From positions 6,028,001 through 6,092,000 of the forward strand of contig OY728142.1 in assembly GCA_963277665.1 (NCBI GenBank): a stretch of DNA of 64,000 nucleotides, in the 5' to 3' direction. The notes beneath the pieces were generated by a model. It saw only the letters and a program-made list of their open reading frames with translations, ran no database searches and had not been told where the DNA came from. The position numbers and the translations under genes were made by a program. This DNA is from Viscum album. Lineage: Eukaryota > Streptophyta > Magnoliopsida > Santalales > Viscaceae. Shown here one piece after another: positions 37,091-50,794 of this stretch (positions are counted from its first letter, which is position 1; each line of letters opens with the position of its first letter).

Positions 37091-37102
37091 CCTCTTATAC
37101 CA
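37091..37102 (-). other. Primer binding site of element 3 (initiator tRNA-Met type)
   Basis: The minus strand reads TGGTATAAGAGG, two differences from TGGTATCAGAGC, three bases inside the right LTR. This confirms minus orientation. Confidence 0.85.
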
Positions 37103-37105
37103 ATT

Positions 37106-40100
37106 TCTCCTGACCCATCCCCCGAGGCCTATGTCGTAACAACCCCAAGCCCACCTTCCATAGGCCAGGGGCTAGATACTAGAACCAAAGGCATAAATCC
37201 CTATAACTGGGAAGGCATTGCCTTTATTAAACATAAACACACACAACCAGAGTACAAGTGGAAGGAAACGCTAAGTAAAAACTGTATAACAAAAGAAGTG
37301 CTGGAAAGTAAACGGCGCCAAAAATACAAGCCCAACAATAATGTACAAGGTAAAGAAAAAATAGGTACAACTAAAAGACAAATAGCTGGAAGGTGTCTAG
37401 TAGCTCCTGGATCATACACCACGAATCCTACATGAAGGGAAGGTACATATAGCCTCCTCAGTGCTCCACGCCCATCCGTCTCCTCCGGGTACCATCTCAT
37501 CATGAGGTCCACCTCCGGGTACCGTCAATTCGTCGCACACTCTTCCTCAGTCAGCTCTGTTTGTCATCTACATCCAACCCAACAAGGTCCGGGCATTTCC
37601 CATGCAGGGGAGAGTATAACGATACTCATTAGGGACCCCGATACCCTCAAGGTCTCAAAAAAATTCAACAAGGATAAACCACAAAGTATGAAATCAACAG
37701 ATAACCATTACTTAGGTATATGCCCATACTTATACCTAAGTTATCAAGTAACCCATCTCAATAATGAGTAAAACACAATGGTCATTGACTCACCAAAATC
37801 CATGATTTTTATTACCGAAACCACGACTGCTTGAGAACTCCTCCTCTGCCATGTACAGTGGGCCTGTCACGACACTGAGGTGCTTCTCACTAACCTTAGA
37901 CTACTGAGAGACTCCTCCAGTCGAGTACCGTAGGTCTGCTAACAACTACCATGTGCTTCGTCAACTGTGGGTCTGCTACCAAATAATGGCGCTCCTCCTA
38001 ATAGCCTACAAAGGTACTCCTCCAGTCGAGTACCCCGAGTCTGCTGCCAACTACTAGGCACTCTGTCTGCCATGGGTCTTCTTCCAAATATCAGGCGCTT
38101 CCCACTGGGCTAGTCAAATCACTCCGAGTCGAATCGGTTAAGCAGTCATCAGGTCTATCATCTACTAGGTCTTTGTACTCTGTTTGGTCGTCTCCGAGAG
38201 TATTCGCTCCCCAAGCAACTGGATGATACTCCAAGTGTCACAAAGTCTCACGTAAAAGTGTCTCAAAGTTCTACCACATCATAGGTGTCTCAACGCAATA
38301 GACGGCACATCATTTGGATGCTCGGTCTGTGAGTTATTAGTATTTTAGTCTCGGGGGCCCGGTTGGATTCGTGTACGAACCAACCTGACCATAAATAAAC
38401 TATACCCCGAACTCCAATGGGGTATACTCAAACGGACGGTTATGCTCCCAAAAAACCGGCACCATTGAAGGTTCATCAAACGGACGTCCGGTGCCAAAGA
38501 TATGGCCCCAAGAAGGTAATGGGTCAGTATTGGGCCCGGGTTCGGTCAGACTAGGTTGGACCGACATGGCCCAACCCAGTCTCACCCAACCCGGTCAGAC
38601 TCGCTTGGCTGACCAGGTTCCGCTGGGCTCGGCCCAGAAGACCACGAGGGCGGTTCGGCCCGATAGTCGCCACGTAGGCGACTTAGTTACTCAGCCTGGG
38701 AGACCAGCTGGTTGGGCCAGCGTCACTGTGGGGGATGGCATAGATCGACTTTGGAGGTCGGTGGCCGGGAGGCCAGCAGGCAGGCCGCGCGGTGCGCGCG
38801 AATGCTGGCTGGTCACCAGGGAGGGCGCGGTAGGCCGCGGGGGTGCCGGGCAGGCCCCCGGTGGGGCGCGGGGGCGCCGGGAAGGCCGCCAGCAGGGCGC
38901 GGGGGCGCCAGGCAGGCCCTTGGCGGGGTGCGGCGGCACCGGGGAGGCTGCCGGCGGGGCGCGGGGGCGCCGGGAAGGCTGCCGGCGGGGCGCGGGGGCG
39001 CCCGGCAGGCCCCTGGTAGGATACGGGGTGCCGGGCAGGCCGCCGGCGGGGTGTGGGGGCACCGGACAGGCCGCCGGTGGGGCGCGGGGGCTCCAGGCAG
39101 GCCGCCTGCGGGGCGCAGGGTCACCGCATTGGCCACCGGCAGGGCACGGTGGCGCCGGGCAGGCCGCCGTCAGGGGTGTGGGGGCACCACGGGAAGAATG
39201 CTATGTCTCGGGAAGGGTGTCGGCGGGCGCATGGACAGCACTCTGAGGGCACAGGCAGCGCGCGGGGCGCCGCGGGTAGGCGGGTCGGGCGCCGCTTGGC
39301 CGGTGATGTTTGGTCGGGAGCACTGGTGTGCCGCGAGGGCGGCGTGGTTCACAGAGTCCACGGGTAGTGTGGACTTTGTCATCGCCACCATCATCGCCTC
39401 GTCATTCTTCTGAAGAAACAACACAACAAGAACAAAGGAGAATTCGGGCCATGTTGGTTAGGCCTGCACCCTCCGCGTTTAGGGTGGTAACAATTGTCTC
39501 AACAAGAAGAAAGGATATGTTCTTAAATTGTTTAAAACTATGCATCGATGCCTTTGCAATCTGAAGAAAAGGAAAAGAAAAGGGTATTACACTATAATAA
39601 AACCCTCTACCTCGATTTTCGCTCGTTATCGAAGTTGCAAGAAGAGGACGTCGTTCCATTAACGTTGGGTAGAAGACGAAGAGGTAGAGGAGGAAGGATT
39701 CGGGGAAGACGAGTTGAGATGATATCTCCAGTGTTCTTCTTGGGTGGCGGTGTTTCCTCCACTTACTTCGGTTGAAGTGGGAGAAGATGGTGCTCAACGT
39801 TCTTCAGTGGTGACGGGCGTTCTTCGCTTTCTTCGTTGAGAGGATGAAGTCCTCTCAATTCTCTCAAAAGCTCTTCCTCTCTTTAATTCTCCCAACAAGG
39901 ATTATTCCAACCCCCCACCATAATAATACATCACATATCATAATGTTGGCATAATGAATTCAAATAATTCAAAATGATTCCAAATTAATTAAGTTACTTT
40001 ACTTAATTAAATTGGAGGAGTTGGCTAATTAAATGAAGGGGGAAGGTTAATGGTTTCACCAATTTAACTTGGGGTTTAGAGGTTGTTTAAAGCTTATGTG

Positions 40101-40559
40101 GGCCCCACCTAATAATCCTCCCAAGGGAGGTTATGTGTGGGTGGGCCCCACCACCATAACCTCTCATGGGAGGTTATGGTGTGGTGGCCCCCACCACTAA
40201 CCTCCCTTTTGAGGTTTCAACCACCAAAATAAAATAAAATAAAAACATTAAATTTATTCAATTTAATTAAAAATCCCCAAAATTATCTTCCACTACCGAT
40301 AAAACGAAACAGCGGTGAATGTCTCACTATGAAATTGCTGACGATGTGCATTCAACGGTGCCCTTAGAATTTGATTCCGAGTACCGGTTCAAAAGTTATA
40401 AAATCTTGTACGTACAATTACTGAACATACCTGAAAAAACATCCGAAATTGATTCTGGGCACTCTGGGCCTCGGAATCAAGTACCGTCAGAAATTGCGGA
40501 CTCGTAAAATTCCAATGCATTTTATTTAAAAAAATCCATGGGAATTCCAGGTCTTCACA
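37106..40559 (-). repeat. Right (5') LTR of element 3
   Basis: 3454 bp, from TCTCCTGACCC (decayed start) to TCTTCACA, followed by the CAATA duplication. Co-linear with the left LTR, with clear base differences throughout but no loss of overall structure. The GC-rich island is longer here. The hairpin is at 37612-37627 and the donor-like minus-strand CGAGGTAG at 39609. Confidence 0.93.
38340..39480. repeat. GC-rich island in the right LTR with a long 31-bp minisatellite
   Basis: About 38826-39190 consists of roughly 11-12 head-to-tail 31-bp units, consensus CGCCGGGCAGGCCGCCGGCG followed by GGGCGCGGGGG. Units differ at a few positions. The left LTR has only about three. Long open frames in every frame (up to 251 codons) result from the lack of AT-rich stops and are not supported as genes. 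Confidence 0.88.
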
Positions 40560-40564
40560 CAATA
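40560..40564. repeat. Target-site duplication CAATA, right copy
   Basis: Pairs with 29137-29141. Confidence 0.9.
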
Positions 40565-42659
40565 CCCTCTAAGAGGTTAAATGTAATTTTATATTCTCTT
40601 TTTTCATTCTTTTTTACAAGCTATTTGTACTTTCAAAAAAATTCCCATGTCTTTTTATTTTCCTTATAAGAGAAACCAATGTGCAGAAGCTTCGGTAAAA
40701 TTTTTGTTTATCTCAAGGATTACATTTGACTAATAAGTCGGGTTATATTTTTTCACATCATTTATTTTATCATTGCCAATCTAATATGCATTCTACTAAG
40801 TTTTCATAGGAAGTTTTAGATAATTTTGGAGGAATTATATCCCTTCAAAGACTTTTTAAGAGATTGTTTAGAACTATATAGGACATGTTTTTAGGATCTA
40901 TTTTATTTAAAATTTTCCCGCTATTTTTTATTATGTTTTTTTGTGTTTTTTAGGATATTAAATTGAACTCTAAAGGTTATCATACCTAGTGAAAAATTAA
41001 ATGATAGTTTTGAGGATACAATTGATTTTGAAATTGTTGATTTTAAATGATTATTGACTGAGTTTTACAACAGTTTTTATGGAATTCAATTTATATTAGT
41101 AAATTTGAAATGAACGCCTAAGTCATGAATTGATTGTATATATATTTTTCCCAAAATTGAGATAAATTCTAATCAATTATTGTATATTCTTCCTTGAAAT
41201 CAATTTCATGAGACTAGAAGGTCATGTTATCAAACTAAATATTTCCTTGATTTTTTTTGAATCTATAAGACTAAAGTGTATTATACATGGTAGTGGCCAT
41301 TTTTCAATTAAAAGTATATTTTTTCAATTAACATCTATTTTGGGATACCTTGACATTTGACCTCTCTTAAGCCTTATAGAGAATGAAATACCTATTAGGT
41401 AGAAAATATAACAAGACAATTATATCCATTCCTTCCCATATCTTAGTACAATTCTTATTATATTCTCAGTAAGTGTGGATAAGAAGGAGTTTGTAAATAA
41501 ATTCTATGGATATTTCAACTATATTGGGTTTAGTGAAAGAGTTTCTTACATATATTTTGTCTAGTGAGGTTTACAAGATGAAATTAATCATCATTTTACA
41601 CATGTTACCCAAATATTTTCTAAAGACAAGTATATACAAATATATTTTTTCACTTGTGAAATTAAAAAACATAATAAGAAAATAATAGGAGAAAATAAGA
41701 TATTTTATTCATTTGTTGACTATCTTTTCTATGACCCACAAAGTTAAAAAGGGCATAATGAGTTGGGAGTGAAACATTTTGTGAGGGGATGAGTGAGTAA
41801 ATTCACTATTTTACGATTGCTGAATTTTGACTTATATTATAATTAGGTGATTAAAAACACATATTATATCTCATACTTTTACATATAAAATCATACCATA
41901 CCTTAAAACATAGAAAAAAATTCAAGTCCTCTTAAGTAACACAATAATTTTTATTAGTAGAGAATATAGAGCCTTGGTAATCCCATTGTAGATCACATGA
42001 ACTCTGGGAATGAGAAAAAAACAATTTTTAAATATTCTTAGAGTGAAGAAAAGTAACTTATAAGTTATTCAATTCATGTGGGGACTTGGGGAAGATTTAA
42101 ATGTTAAAAACTTTAGTAAATAATAAACGAGTAATGAGTTTAACTCGTAAAAGAAGAATTATGTTTTTAATGATGAATTAATATTTTCTTTTCTCTTTTT
42201 AGGTTTCTGTGTTTGTAACTAGGAAGTATAATGTTTTTTATCAATTAAAATTAATTTTCTTTCCCACGAGTGAAATAGTTTATGTACAGGAGTGAGAGCC
42301 AGTATTTTAAAAAATTAATCCATTTTTTCAATATATATATACTATAAAATATATATCAAATAGGGGAATTTAATTCATTTTGGAATTTTAAAATTTAATG
42401 AATATTTATTTTTTGGTTTTTTTTTTAATTTTTCAAATTATTTAAAAATTTAAAAATTTGTTTTTAGATTATATGTTTAAGCTGTTAATGGGATTTTATT
42501 TATGATTTTTTAATTCAATTCTGGATTAGTTAGGACAACTCCTACATTAAATACTTGTTTTTAAAGGGTAGAATATATTTGATAAAAAAGGCATTGTATT
42601 CTAATGTGTATGTAATTTTACCATGCATAATATATTCTTTTTTTTATGAAAAAAGAAGA
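40565..42659. other. AT-rich DNA without recognisable features
   Basis: No domain, LTR end or structured repeat noticed on either strand. Confidence 0.5.
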
Positions 42660-43260
42660 TATATACGGTTTTCACTTCTAAAAGGATGATACATCACATT
42701 TTAAAGTTGATATATAACATATGATTGTATTTTTGATGAATAAATGGCATATGTAACGTTTTATCATTGTTTAATAGGATACATAATATTTCTGAGGCTC
42801 ATTGGGCGATACTTATGATATTTTCCTTTTCTAAATTAAGAGAAAATCATATGTTAGTTCTCATGAATAACATGATAATTGCGTAAGTTTTATACTCTTC
42901 CAAATATGAAGAATTAATTGGAAATAGATTACATGTAAGATATATTTATTAATAAAGTTTCATGTGTAATATATTTTCTCCCTAAGAATTGAAACATAAG
43001 TTTTCGGAATTTACCGTGGAGGAGGAGAGTATCTAGCCCCTAGGGATGATATGTAAGATAATTTCAAGAGGAAGAGGAATGCGTGATATTTTTTCCTTTC
43101 AATAATACATAGGAAGTTGATACATAAGATATATTTACAGTTCCCAAATGATACATAATATTTTTTCCTTTATGAAAATAAAATAAAGGTGATACATGAG
43201 ATAATTTCCACATGTGTAAGTTTTTAGACTTAATAAATTTAGGATATTCATATCTCACAT
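42660..43260 (+). repeat. Degenerate interspersed repeat GATACATAAGATATTTTTCC
   Basis: GATACATNA-GATAT-type units recur at about 42688, 42707, 42777, 42810, 43040, 43080, 43117, 43147 and 43190, many followed by TTTTTCCTTT. The minus-strand ORF at 43064-43258 shows the same periodicity as a repeated KGKNI segment, so it is repeat-derived and not a gene. Confidence 0.6.
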
Positions 43261-46200
43261 ATTTGGAAAATCAATTACAACATCAAGAACATAAAATAAG
43301 AAATTTTCTAAAAGAATAGAGATAAATATAATGCTCTTTTTTTATATTTTTTCAAATCAGGAATTTATACACCAACTGATCCATACAACACCCAAATAAT
43401 AATTTATCAAGGTAAAAATCATGGGAAGAATTTCAATCTATGAAGAAGGTTTGATATGAGCTTATTGAAGAGTCTCAAACATAATACCTGTACATATGGA
43501 TTCAATCTAGAAAGAAGAGCTCACTACATGAAACTGAAATTCTAGGAGGAAAGATATGACCCATCTAATGCCATTGAAAATTTTAAACCACACAATTTAT
43601 TATTATATTTGAGGCCATGTCTTTAGACTTGGCTTGATTTTGTTATTCCTTTGTAAAATTTTTATTTTAATAATGATTCAATGTTTTTTGCTCATATGTG
43701 TTGTGTTGTGTTCTTCTCTCTTCCATGAATTTCATTATGTCTATCAAACATTGTGAAATATCAGTGAAATATTTATTCATGATCATAAAGAAATAAATTA
43801 TTATGGGTGGTTAAGGTGAATCATAGTGGTAACCTTGAATTTATGCATAATAAATTCCCAATATATTTCTTTTATTTTGGTGCGACAATAGAGGTGAAGA
43901 CTGGGGGCAATGATCATCAATACATATTTCATAAACATTGATACATTATCCCTTTAGTTAAGCTTTAATGTCTCTATACAACCAAATCACTAATCATATC
44001 AGTAGAGGTGAGAGGTTTTAAAGGATAAATGGTTTTTTAGGTTCACTTACTCAGCAGAAGAGTTTTTTTCCCACATACCAAGGATAAAAAAGTAATTGTT
44101 GGTTTTCCTAAGCGTTATAGAGTAGTTTAATATTATCATACATTTGAAAATAGTAGGGGATAATTTAATTAATGGTATTGAGTTTTCTTATTGAATTAGG
44201 TGATTGTGAACCAATTTAAATGATGATATAACCCCTTAGAATTCACTATAAGAGAAAATATTTTTCTTTATAACCTTTTTCGTGTTTTAATTTAATTATT
44301 TTATTTCAATTTAATTTATAAAATGAAACACCCCTTCTATTTTTTTCAATTGTAAACATATAAAATAATCAAAAACAAATATAAGTGAACAAGAGAATAA
44401 TTGGGGTTCTAAGATTACCTCCTTGAGAGAAAAACTAATAGTCGAATATTAGTTATATATAGGGGGTTTTAAATTATGATTTTATATCCCATTATAATGA
44501 CAAAGGATATAAATACCATTTAAAATATTAAGTGTTTTATTCCCTCAAAATAAGCACATGTAAATACCTCGATAATTCAATTCGGTAGGTTATACCAAAG
44601 TAGGTTGACCATGGATTATCATGTGTGTGGTATGGTGAAAATTGATATTACTAAGAGTGAGGTAACCAAATACCATTGTTTTATTTTGGATACACATAGT
44701 TTGTAAACACAAAGTGTTTGAATACTAGAGGAATCAATTTGGTTTTATCTATATATTGGATTTGGGGAAAGGGTTTTATGCTCAACTACATAAGAATCAT
44801 TTATAATGTGATTGGCATAATTTCTCTCCTAAATAACTAAGTGGTGAGATGAATGCTAAAACAGACTCATTGATTACAGAAATATATTTTTTATCCCACT
44901 AATGGATATGATTAATTTAAAAGGGGTAATCATTTTAGTGAGAGTAATTTCATTGAAATTTCTTTATGAAAATATTTAAACATGAAATTTTTATGATAAC
45001 ATCTTATTTTTTAGTTAAATAGAATCATTATAATCAAAAATAACATTCATATTAACCACTGATAATGAGAAACATAATGTAAGAAACTCTTGAGACTGGT
45101 AATTTAATATAAATTCTTAAGAGAGAGGAATTATATGCGTAGTGAAACTTCTTCCTGAGTAAAAAAACTGTTGGAGATGTTCCAAAAGTTAATATTGATG
45201 AATATTTATAGAATAGAATAATGTAATTGAGGTTTAAAAAGAATTATATATAAAATAACCTAAGGATATTTACTCTCTAATCATACAATCAATATTATTA
45301 AGTATGAAACTGAATTGGTGATACTAAATGTATCCTCTAAATCCTGTACTGGTTTTGAATTTCATTCAGTTAGAAATATTACAACTATGTAAATGAGTCC
45401 TGTAAATTTTTAACCTATTTTCACAGTGTTTAGGATAGTTGATGTTATCATGTGATATCATGAACATGGTACTGTATCGGTATTATATAGGGGAGTAGTT
45501 CAAAAATAAAGATGAAAATTTAGTTTGAAATTCCAATAATTCTTCTTTGAGAAGTCATTCAAGTCCACTGAAACCTTAATGTGTTATCAGGAAGGAGTAA
45601 TGACTCTACAACAAGGAATTTTATGAATTACCTAAATTAGGTTAAGAAACTCCATGGTATTTACATTTCAAGTATCAGTGTTATAGAAATTAATTCTTTA
45701 GTTTTAAAGAATATTTGATACCAAATATATAATTTATAAATGTTGTGAGTATAGAGGAGTTTAAAATCAAGGGAAGCATTGATATAGTTCATAGTTTACA
45801 ATCAAGTGATAGAGAAAATATTTGTTAAATTAAATATTTGAATGTAAAGGAATTTATCAATATCAGATGAATCGTCATGAAGGATGTGTATAGTTATCTC
45901 ATTTCTCTTATATGATATGATAAGTTATTTACCAAAAAATAGTTTTTTTGAAAAATGTAAGATCATAAAAATATTTTATGATTTATCAAATTATATAAAA
46001 TATTTAAATATAAGACAAGGATATTTTCTTTATCCAAGATAATAGTTTTTTTTAAAATTGTTTAGGTTCAATCACCCTTTATTGAACATAAAAATTTATT
46101 GAACCTATTTTAGCACTAGGAAATAGGGAACACATTACATAAGGGTAAATACCTTAAAAAAATTAAACAAATGTAACAATGATACAACAAGTCCAAAAAA

Positions 46201-47400
46201 ACAAAAATCTAAGAATGCACCAGAAAGCCTCATTTCCCCCAACGTCATAAATTGAAACAGTGAGATAATAGTGTTTATCCATATATTTTTTTAAATGTGA
46301 TGGAAGTTGTTCTTTTAATCCATTAATGAAATACTTTAAAAGATAAAGTCTTCTCTTTAGAATAAATTTCTCCAAACACATATAATTAAATATATGTTAT
46401 TGAAATAACAGTTTGTAATATATACCTACTAAGAATAGATTAATAATATTTCATAATATAAATGAGTTTTTATATCCAAACATGATATTATTAGAATAAT
46501 ATAGTGTCAAATGGGTTAGTAAGAGTATAATTTAACTTAAGTAAGTTCAAATTTAACAAATAAAATATTATTCCTAAAAAATTAAAAGTTAATTTCACTT
46601 AATATCGTAAAATATTTTAGGTTATGATGGTAAATATAAATGTAAAGAGTTATATTTAGTTACCATAAAAAATTTAATATCACATTATATCCTGAATGGT
46701 TTACAGTATGATGGTACAAGATAAATCTAAATTGTTATATTGATTTCCAAAATATTTCAAAGAAAATTTTAATGGAAAGGGTTCTAATAATTATTATGAT
46801 GAACTTGGAAAGAGTTATAAGTATAAAATATAAGTTATTAACAACATTACATTTAATGTTGTGGGGTTTAAGAATTTTAATTTGTTGAAGAGTTGAAAAT
46901 TAGTAATATTATTCCTATGTCTCACCATTATTCAAACAAACATACTTCATAGATGTTACTCACTATAGAGTTTAGTGGCACGGTTTTATCAGGTTTTTAC
47001 TTAGGGATGTTGTAGGACTAAATAGAGATGTAATGAGTTCAAAAAAACCTAGAAATTGCATAAAAAATAAGTCTTATTTGGTATTCTTTTATATATAATA
47101 TGTTATATGGGAACTTATGTATGGATTTATTAATAATTATTAAATAATATTAATAATATAAAATTAATGATGTGATACAAAATTAAATAATCACTTTATC
47201 ATTCTATCATGTTTGGTTCATATTTTTTGTCAAGTAAAATAAATATTATCCCCTCAAAGTATGACTTTGAGTTGCCCCAAATTGATGATCTTCAAAATTT
47301 ATTATGGGTTGTGATGATATGTTATTATTAGAGTAGGTAAAATATTATACTTGATACAAATATTTTTTTATATGATACAAAGAATATACTTGTGAGTTAA
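43261..47400. other. AT-rich DNA without supported genes
   Basis: No recognisable domain. The minus-strand 72-codon ORF at 46163-46381 contains YFINGLKEQLPSHLKKY, vaguely like a gag FISGLK..I segment. No second motif supports it. Confidence 0.4.
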
Positions 47401-48790
47401 TTAATTTAGACTTACTATCTGGATTGATCCGCTAAAACATATCACATGGAATTTCATTTGGTTATGGATAAACTCAAGAGTGTATGCTTACAACGAATCC
47501 CCATTACCTAATGTTGGAGAGATTCCTATCATGAAAAATTTTATACATTGATTCCTTTATTATGAAATCCATTAGGATTAGTTAATTGGGGGATGGTTGG
47601 GATTTTTTCTAATCATGTGATTGATTGGAGCTCATCGAAGATGGGATTTTTCCACTCATACAGTGAGTTAAATAAATATGCCCCTTGAATAAATTAGACT
47701 AAATAAATATATAGTCATGGTTAGTATAGTGACATGTTATGTTCTTTGATACTGGGATAAGAAGCATGTGATGTGCTTGACTATTTGGATAAAGGACATG
47801 TGATGTTATCATCTACTAGATGAATGACGTATGATGTATTCATCAACATGATATGTTTATTTTAGATATTTATGGTTGTTTTAGATGACATATACTATCC
47901 TAAAAAGTTTCATGTCTAGTGGTCACTTGGTGTCATGGTTAAAATGATTAGAAAGGTATACATATGATGCATATGATATATCTTGTGGTAGACATGTTAA
48001 TAAAGAGATATGAGTAAGAACAATGTCACACCAAATCCCTTTATATCTTGAGTATCATTGATAGAGTTTATTAAGTTAATTTATGATTATTTATGTTTCT
48101 TAATCTTCATACTTCATGTCAATTCATGATGATATATCAGGAACTATATTATGAGTTTCTTTAGCTGTGTTGGTTATATGATGATCCTCCAAAACCCATC
48201 AGTGACTATATATTATGGTTTTATATATTTGATTATTACAAATTCATGATATTAGATATATTTTTTAGCACCTGGGGTGGCCTATTGTGTGTGTGTGTGT
48301 ATACTTACCCCTACTTATTACTAGGTTACAGGATCGAGTGGGTGGAGGAGCGTAGAAACATTAGCTCATTCTCACTATTTAATTGTTGGAGCCTAGAGTT
48401 AGAAAATGATTTGTATATCACTGGGCTATACATGAGCTTTTATTTTGGGAATACATATTTTATGGGATAAAGTTATTTTTATCATGGTTTTAGTTTAATT
48501 TCATTTTTTATTTCTTATGGAATCCATTCAATTTTCAAATTGATCATTTCTGGATTTAGTTTGTTCTATTATTCATTGTTTATGGTTTGAGTTTTCTTGT
48601 ATAGTTTTCCATTCAATTAAATTTAGTGTAATTGCTTCAATTTTACTTTCGAAAACCCTCAATGATAGTTATCAACTCCTATCCCATTGAATATGGGTTT
48701 GGGGTGGCACTCTCATCCACATTGCAAATATAGGTAGGGGTTTTGTTGGGGACGAGTAGTGTCGATGTGGTGTTTCTCAAGTCATGTCAC
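47401..48790 (+). repeat. LTR-like block, boundaries unresolved
   Basis: Less AT-rich than its surroundings. CTTACCCCTACTTATTACTAGG (split around 48304-48325) resembles the CACCCCTT/acceptor-like part of the LTRs elsewhere in the window. The block closes with GTCATGTCACA near 48790, a plausible LTR end. Within it, 47755-47850 has about three copies of a 36-bp GACATGTGATGT unit. No partner LTR or target duplication was found. Confidence 0.3.
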
Positions 48791-49477
48791 AATAAATTAG
48801 CATAACTCACAAGTAACTCAATTTTGTACTTTGAATAAATTATTGCACATAAGAATTATTCACACTAACTTCACATCATAATCGAACTTCTCTTATGGTT
48901 TTTGATTTTTGATGGAATATGGAGTACATCTTTTATCAAAAGGATTATTATCATCATGGAATCGGTTGAAGGATCAAAACACAAAATAATGATAATGGAA
49001 TAATAAAAATTATAAATGTATAATTTTTATTAATATTATAATAAACATGTTAACATTATAATGATTTTTAATTAATTTTTTGTTATTGTGATAAATGTAT
49101 TAATAAATGTTAATATAATAATATTATTTATAAATGATTTCCTTAATATATTATTAATTATAAAACTAGAAAATTTAATGTAATAACTTTAATATTTATA
49201 TTTCATTAGATTTGCGATCTTTAATATATAGATATGTTGTTATTTTATTACATTTTGGGGACTACAAGGGGAATAAAAAGCACACACACACTGCTAGAGA
49301 GGTTTGAACCTAAAATCGCCCCCCACACCGCCATGTTATATATATGATTATTACTAATTAATTATATAGATTTATATAGTGTATTTATTATATGTAAAAA
49401 TATAATTAATTAATAATTATATTTATTAAAAATTATAGTTAAAAATATTATTGTTTATATAAATGTATAAATATTTT
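48791..49477. other. AT-rich DNA, nothing recognised
   Basis: TA- and ATT-rich sequence with a small GC-richer patch at 49255-49335. Confidence 0.4.
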
Positions 49478-49499
49478 TTATGTGATGTATAGGTGAACT

Positions 49500-50130
49500 A
49501 ATACATACCTATATGTATCTAGCGATACAGATACAGATACACATGCACATAAAAAGTGCACATACACATATACATAAACATATACACACACAACCATACA
49601 TACATGGACACACACATACACACAAACACATACATGCATACACATACACAGAGATACACATGAATGCACATATATACACATACACATAAACATACATGCA
49701 CATTCACATACAAAAACATACACATATACATGAACATACATACACATATACATACATGCAGATTCATATACACATACAGATACACAGACACGTAAACATA
49801 CATATACGGAGACACACATATATACACATACATACACATACATAAACATAAATGTACAAACATGCACATACATACACATTCATACACAATCATACACATT
49901 TATACACATACATACACATTAATACACATTCATACGAATAAACATAGAAACAGATACATGTATACTTATAAATACACAAACATACACATACATATACAAA
50001 CAAAAACGTACACGCATGATTACATATGCATACATATAATAAATACATACATACACATATACATACATACATACCCACATACATACATACACATATAAAT
50101 ACATATATATACATGCATAAATGCACAAAC
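49500..50130 (+). repeat. ACACAT/ATACAT microsatellite, about 630 bp
   Basis: Near-continuous ACATAC, ACACAT and TACATA hexamer-like units. Overlapping minus-strand ORFs rich in Met, Cys, Tyr and Val (up to 133 codons) are translations of this repeat. Confidence 0.95.
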
Positions 50131-50780
50131 ATGATATCTTTTCGATCTATGTCAAGGATTTGACCACAAAACCAAGGATTATATTAATATATATATATAT
50201 AACCCCACATCAGTGTGAGGGTGGTTTGGGTTTTTGGGGGAGGGAATGTTCATGGGGTTGAGTCCTCAGGTGTGTGTATTTTTATGTATTTTTTTGTGTT
50301 TCACGGTGGCAGGTGAAATCTACTTATAATATTAATATATATTTATATTGATTTACATATATTATATATAAATGTACTTAAATAAATATATTTTCATATA
50401 AATTTTTATATATTATTTAAATAAAATTTCAAAATATCACCTTTTCATGTATATTTTTTAATGTATTTAAATAAATTATTAAATATTTTCATTGATTAAT
50501 ATAAATTTGATACATTTTTATATAAAATAATGAAAATTTGATTTATAATATTTTTTTATATTAATATGCATCCTATTTTTAAATATACATTTTTTATATT
50601 TTTATTTTAATGTATTCATATATTTATTCATTATAAAAACCCAAATGTATTTAGTAATAGTTATTTGGAGCGGGTTGTGCAAAATGCCCACTAAATTACG
50701 ATTATGTATAAATTAGCTGCAATTATCTAAAAACCATGAAAAAAATATAATGAATTTATTTTTTTAATAGAGGAGGTTAA

Positions 50781-50794
50781 CCCCCCCCCCCCCC
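50781..50794 (+). repeat. C14 homopolymer
   Basis: Fourteen consecutive C in AT-rich DNA; a likely assembly or polymerase-slippage site. Confidence 0.95.

Larger units (their letters stand above)
29142..40559 (-). mobile_element. Element 3: structurally complete Tekay/Del-like chromovirus
   Basis: 11.4 kb, minus-oriented. Perfect 5-bp duplications (CAATA), LTRs of 3116 and 3454 bp, a near-consensus initiator-Met primer site and a G-rich polypurine tract bound a 4.85-kb interior with a single gag-pol reading frame. That frame holds a CCHC knuckle, protease, RT, RNase H, integrase and a C-terminal chromodomain. It is younger than its neighbours, since the reading frame is still easy to follow. 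It is nevertheless dead: stops, one frameshift and substitutions in three active sites. Its host-side flanks are AT-rich DNA. Confidence 0.95.

Noticed and set aside
38491..39413. Open frames of 251 and 233 codons
   Set aside because: They are translations of the 31-bp minisatellite in the right LTR. No domain, and frames are open on both strands.
43064..43258. 64-codon minus-strand ORF with repeated KGKNI segments
   Set aside because: The amino-acid repeat reflects the underlying GATACAT nucleotide repeat.
46163..46381. Possible gag fragment YFINGLK on the minus strand
   Set aside because: One weak motif only, with no neighbouring gag or pol signal.
49478..50132. Cys/Tyr/Met/Val-rich ORFs up to 133 codons
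   Set aside because: Pure translation of the ACACAT/ATACAT microsatellite.
50145..50165. GACCACAAAACCAAGG as the left end of a CACTA element
   Set aside because: Two mismatches in the first six bases and no matching 3-bp duplication with the right end at 53272.
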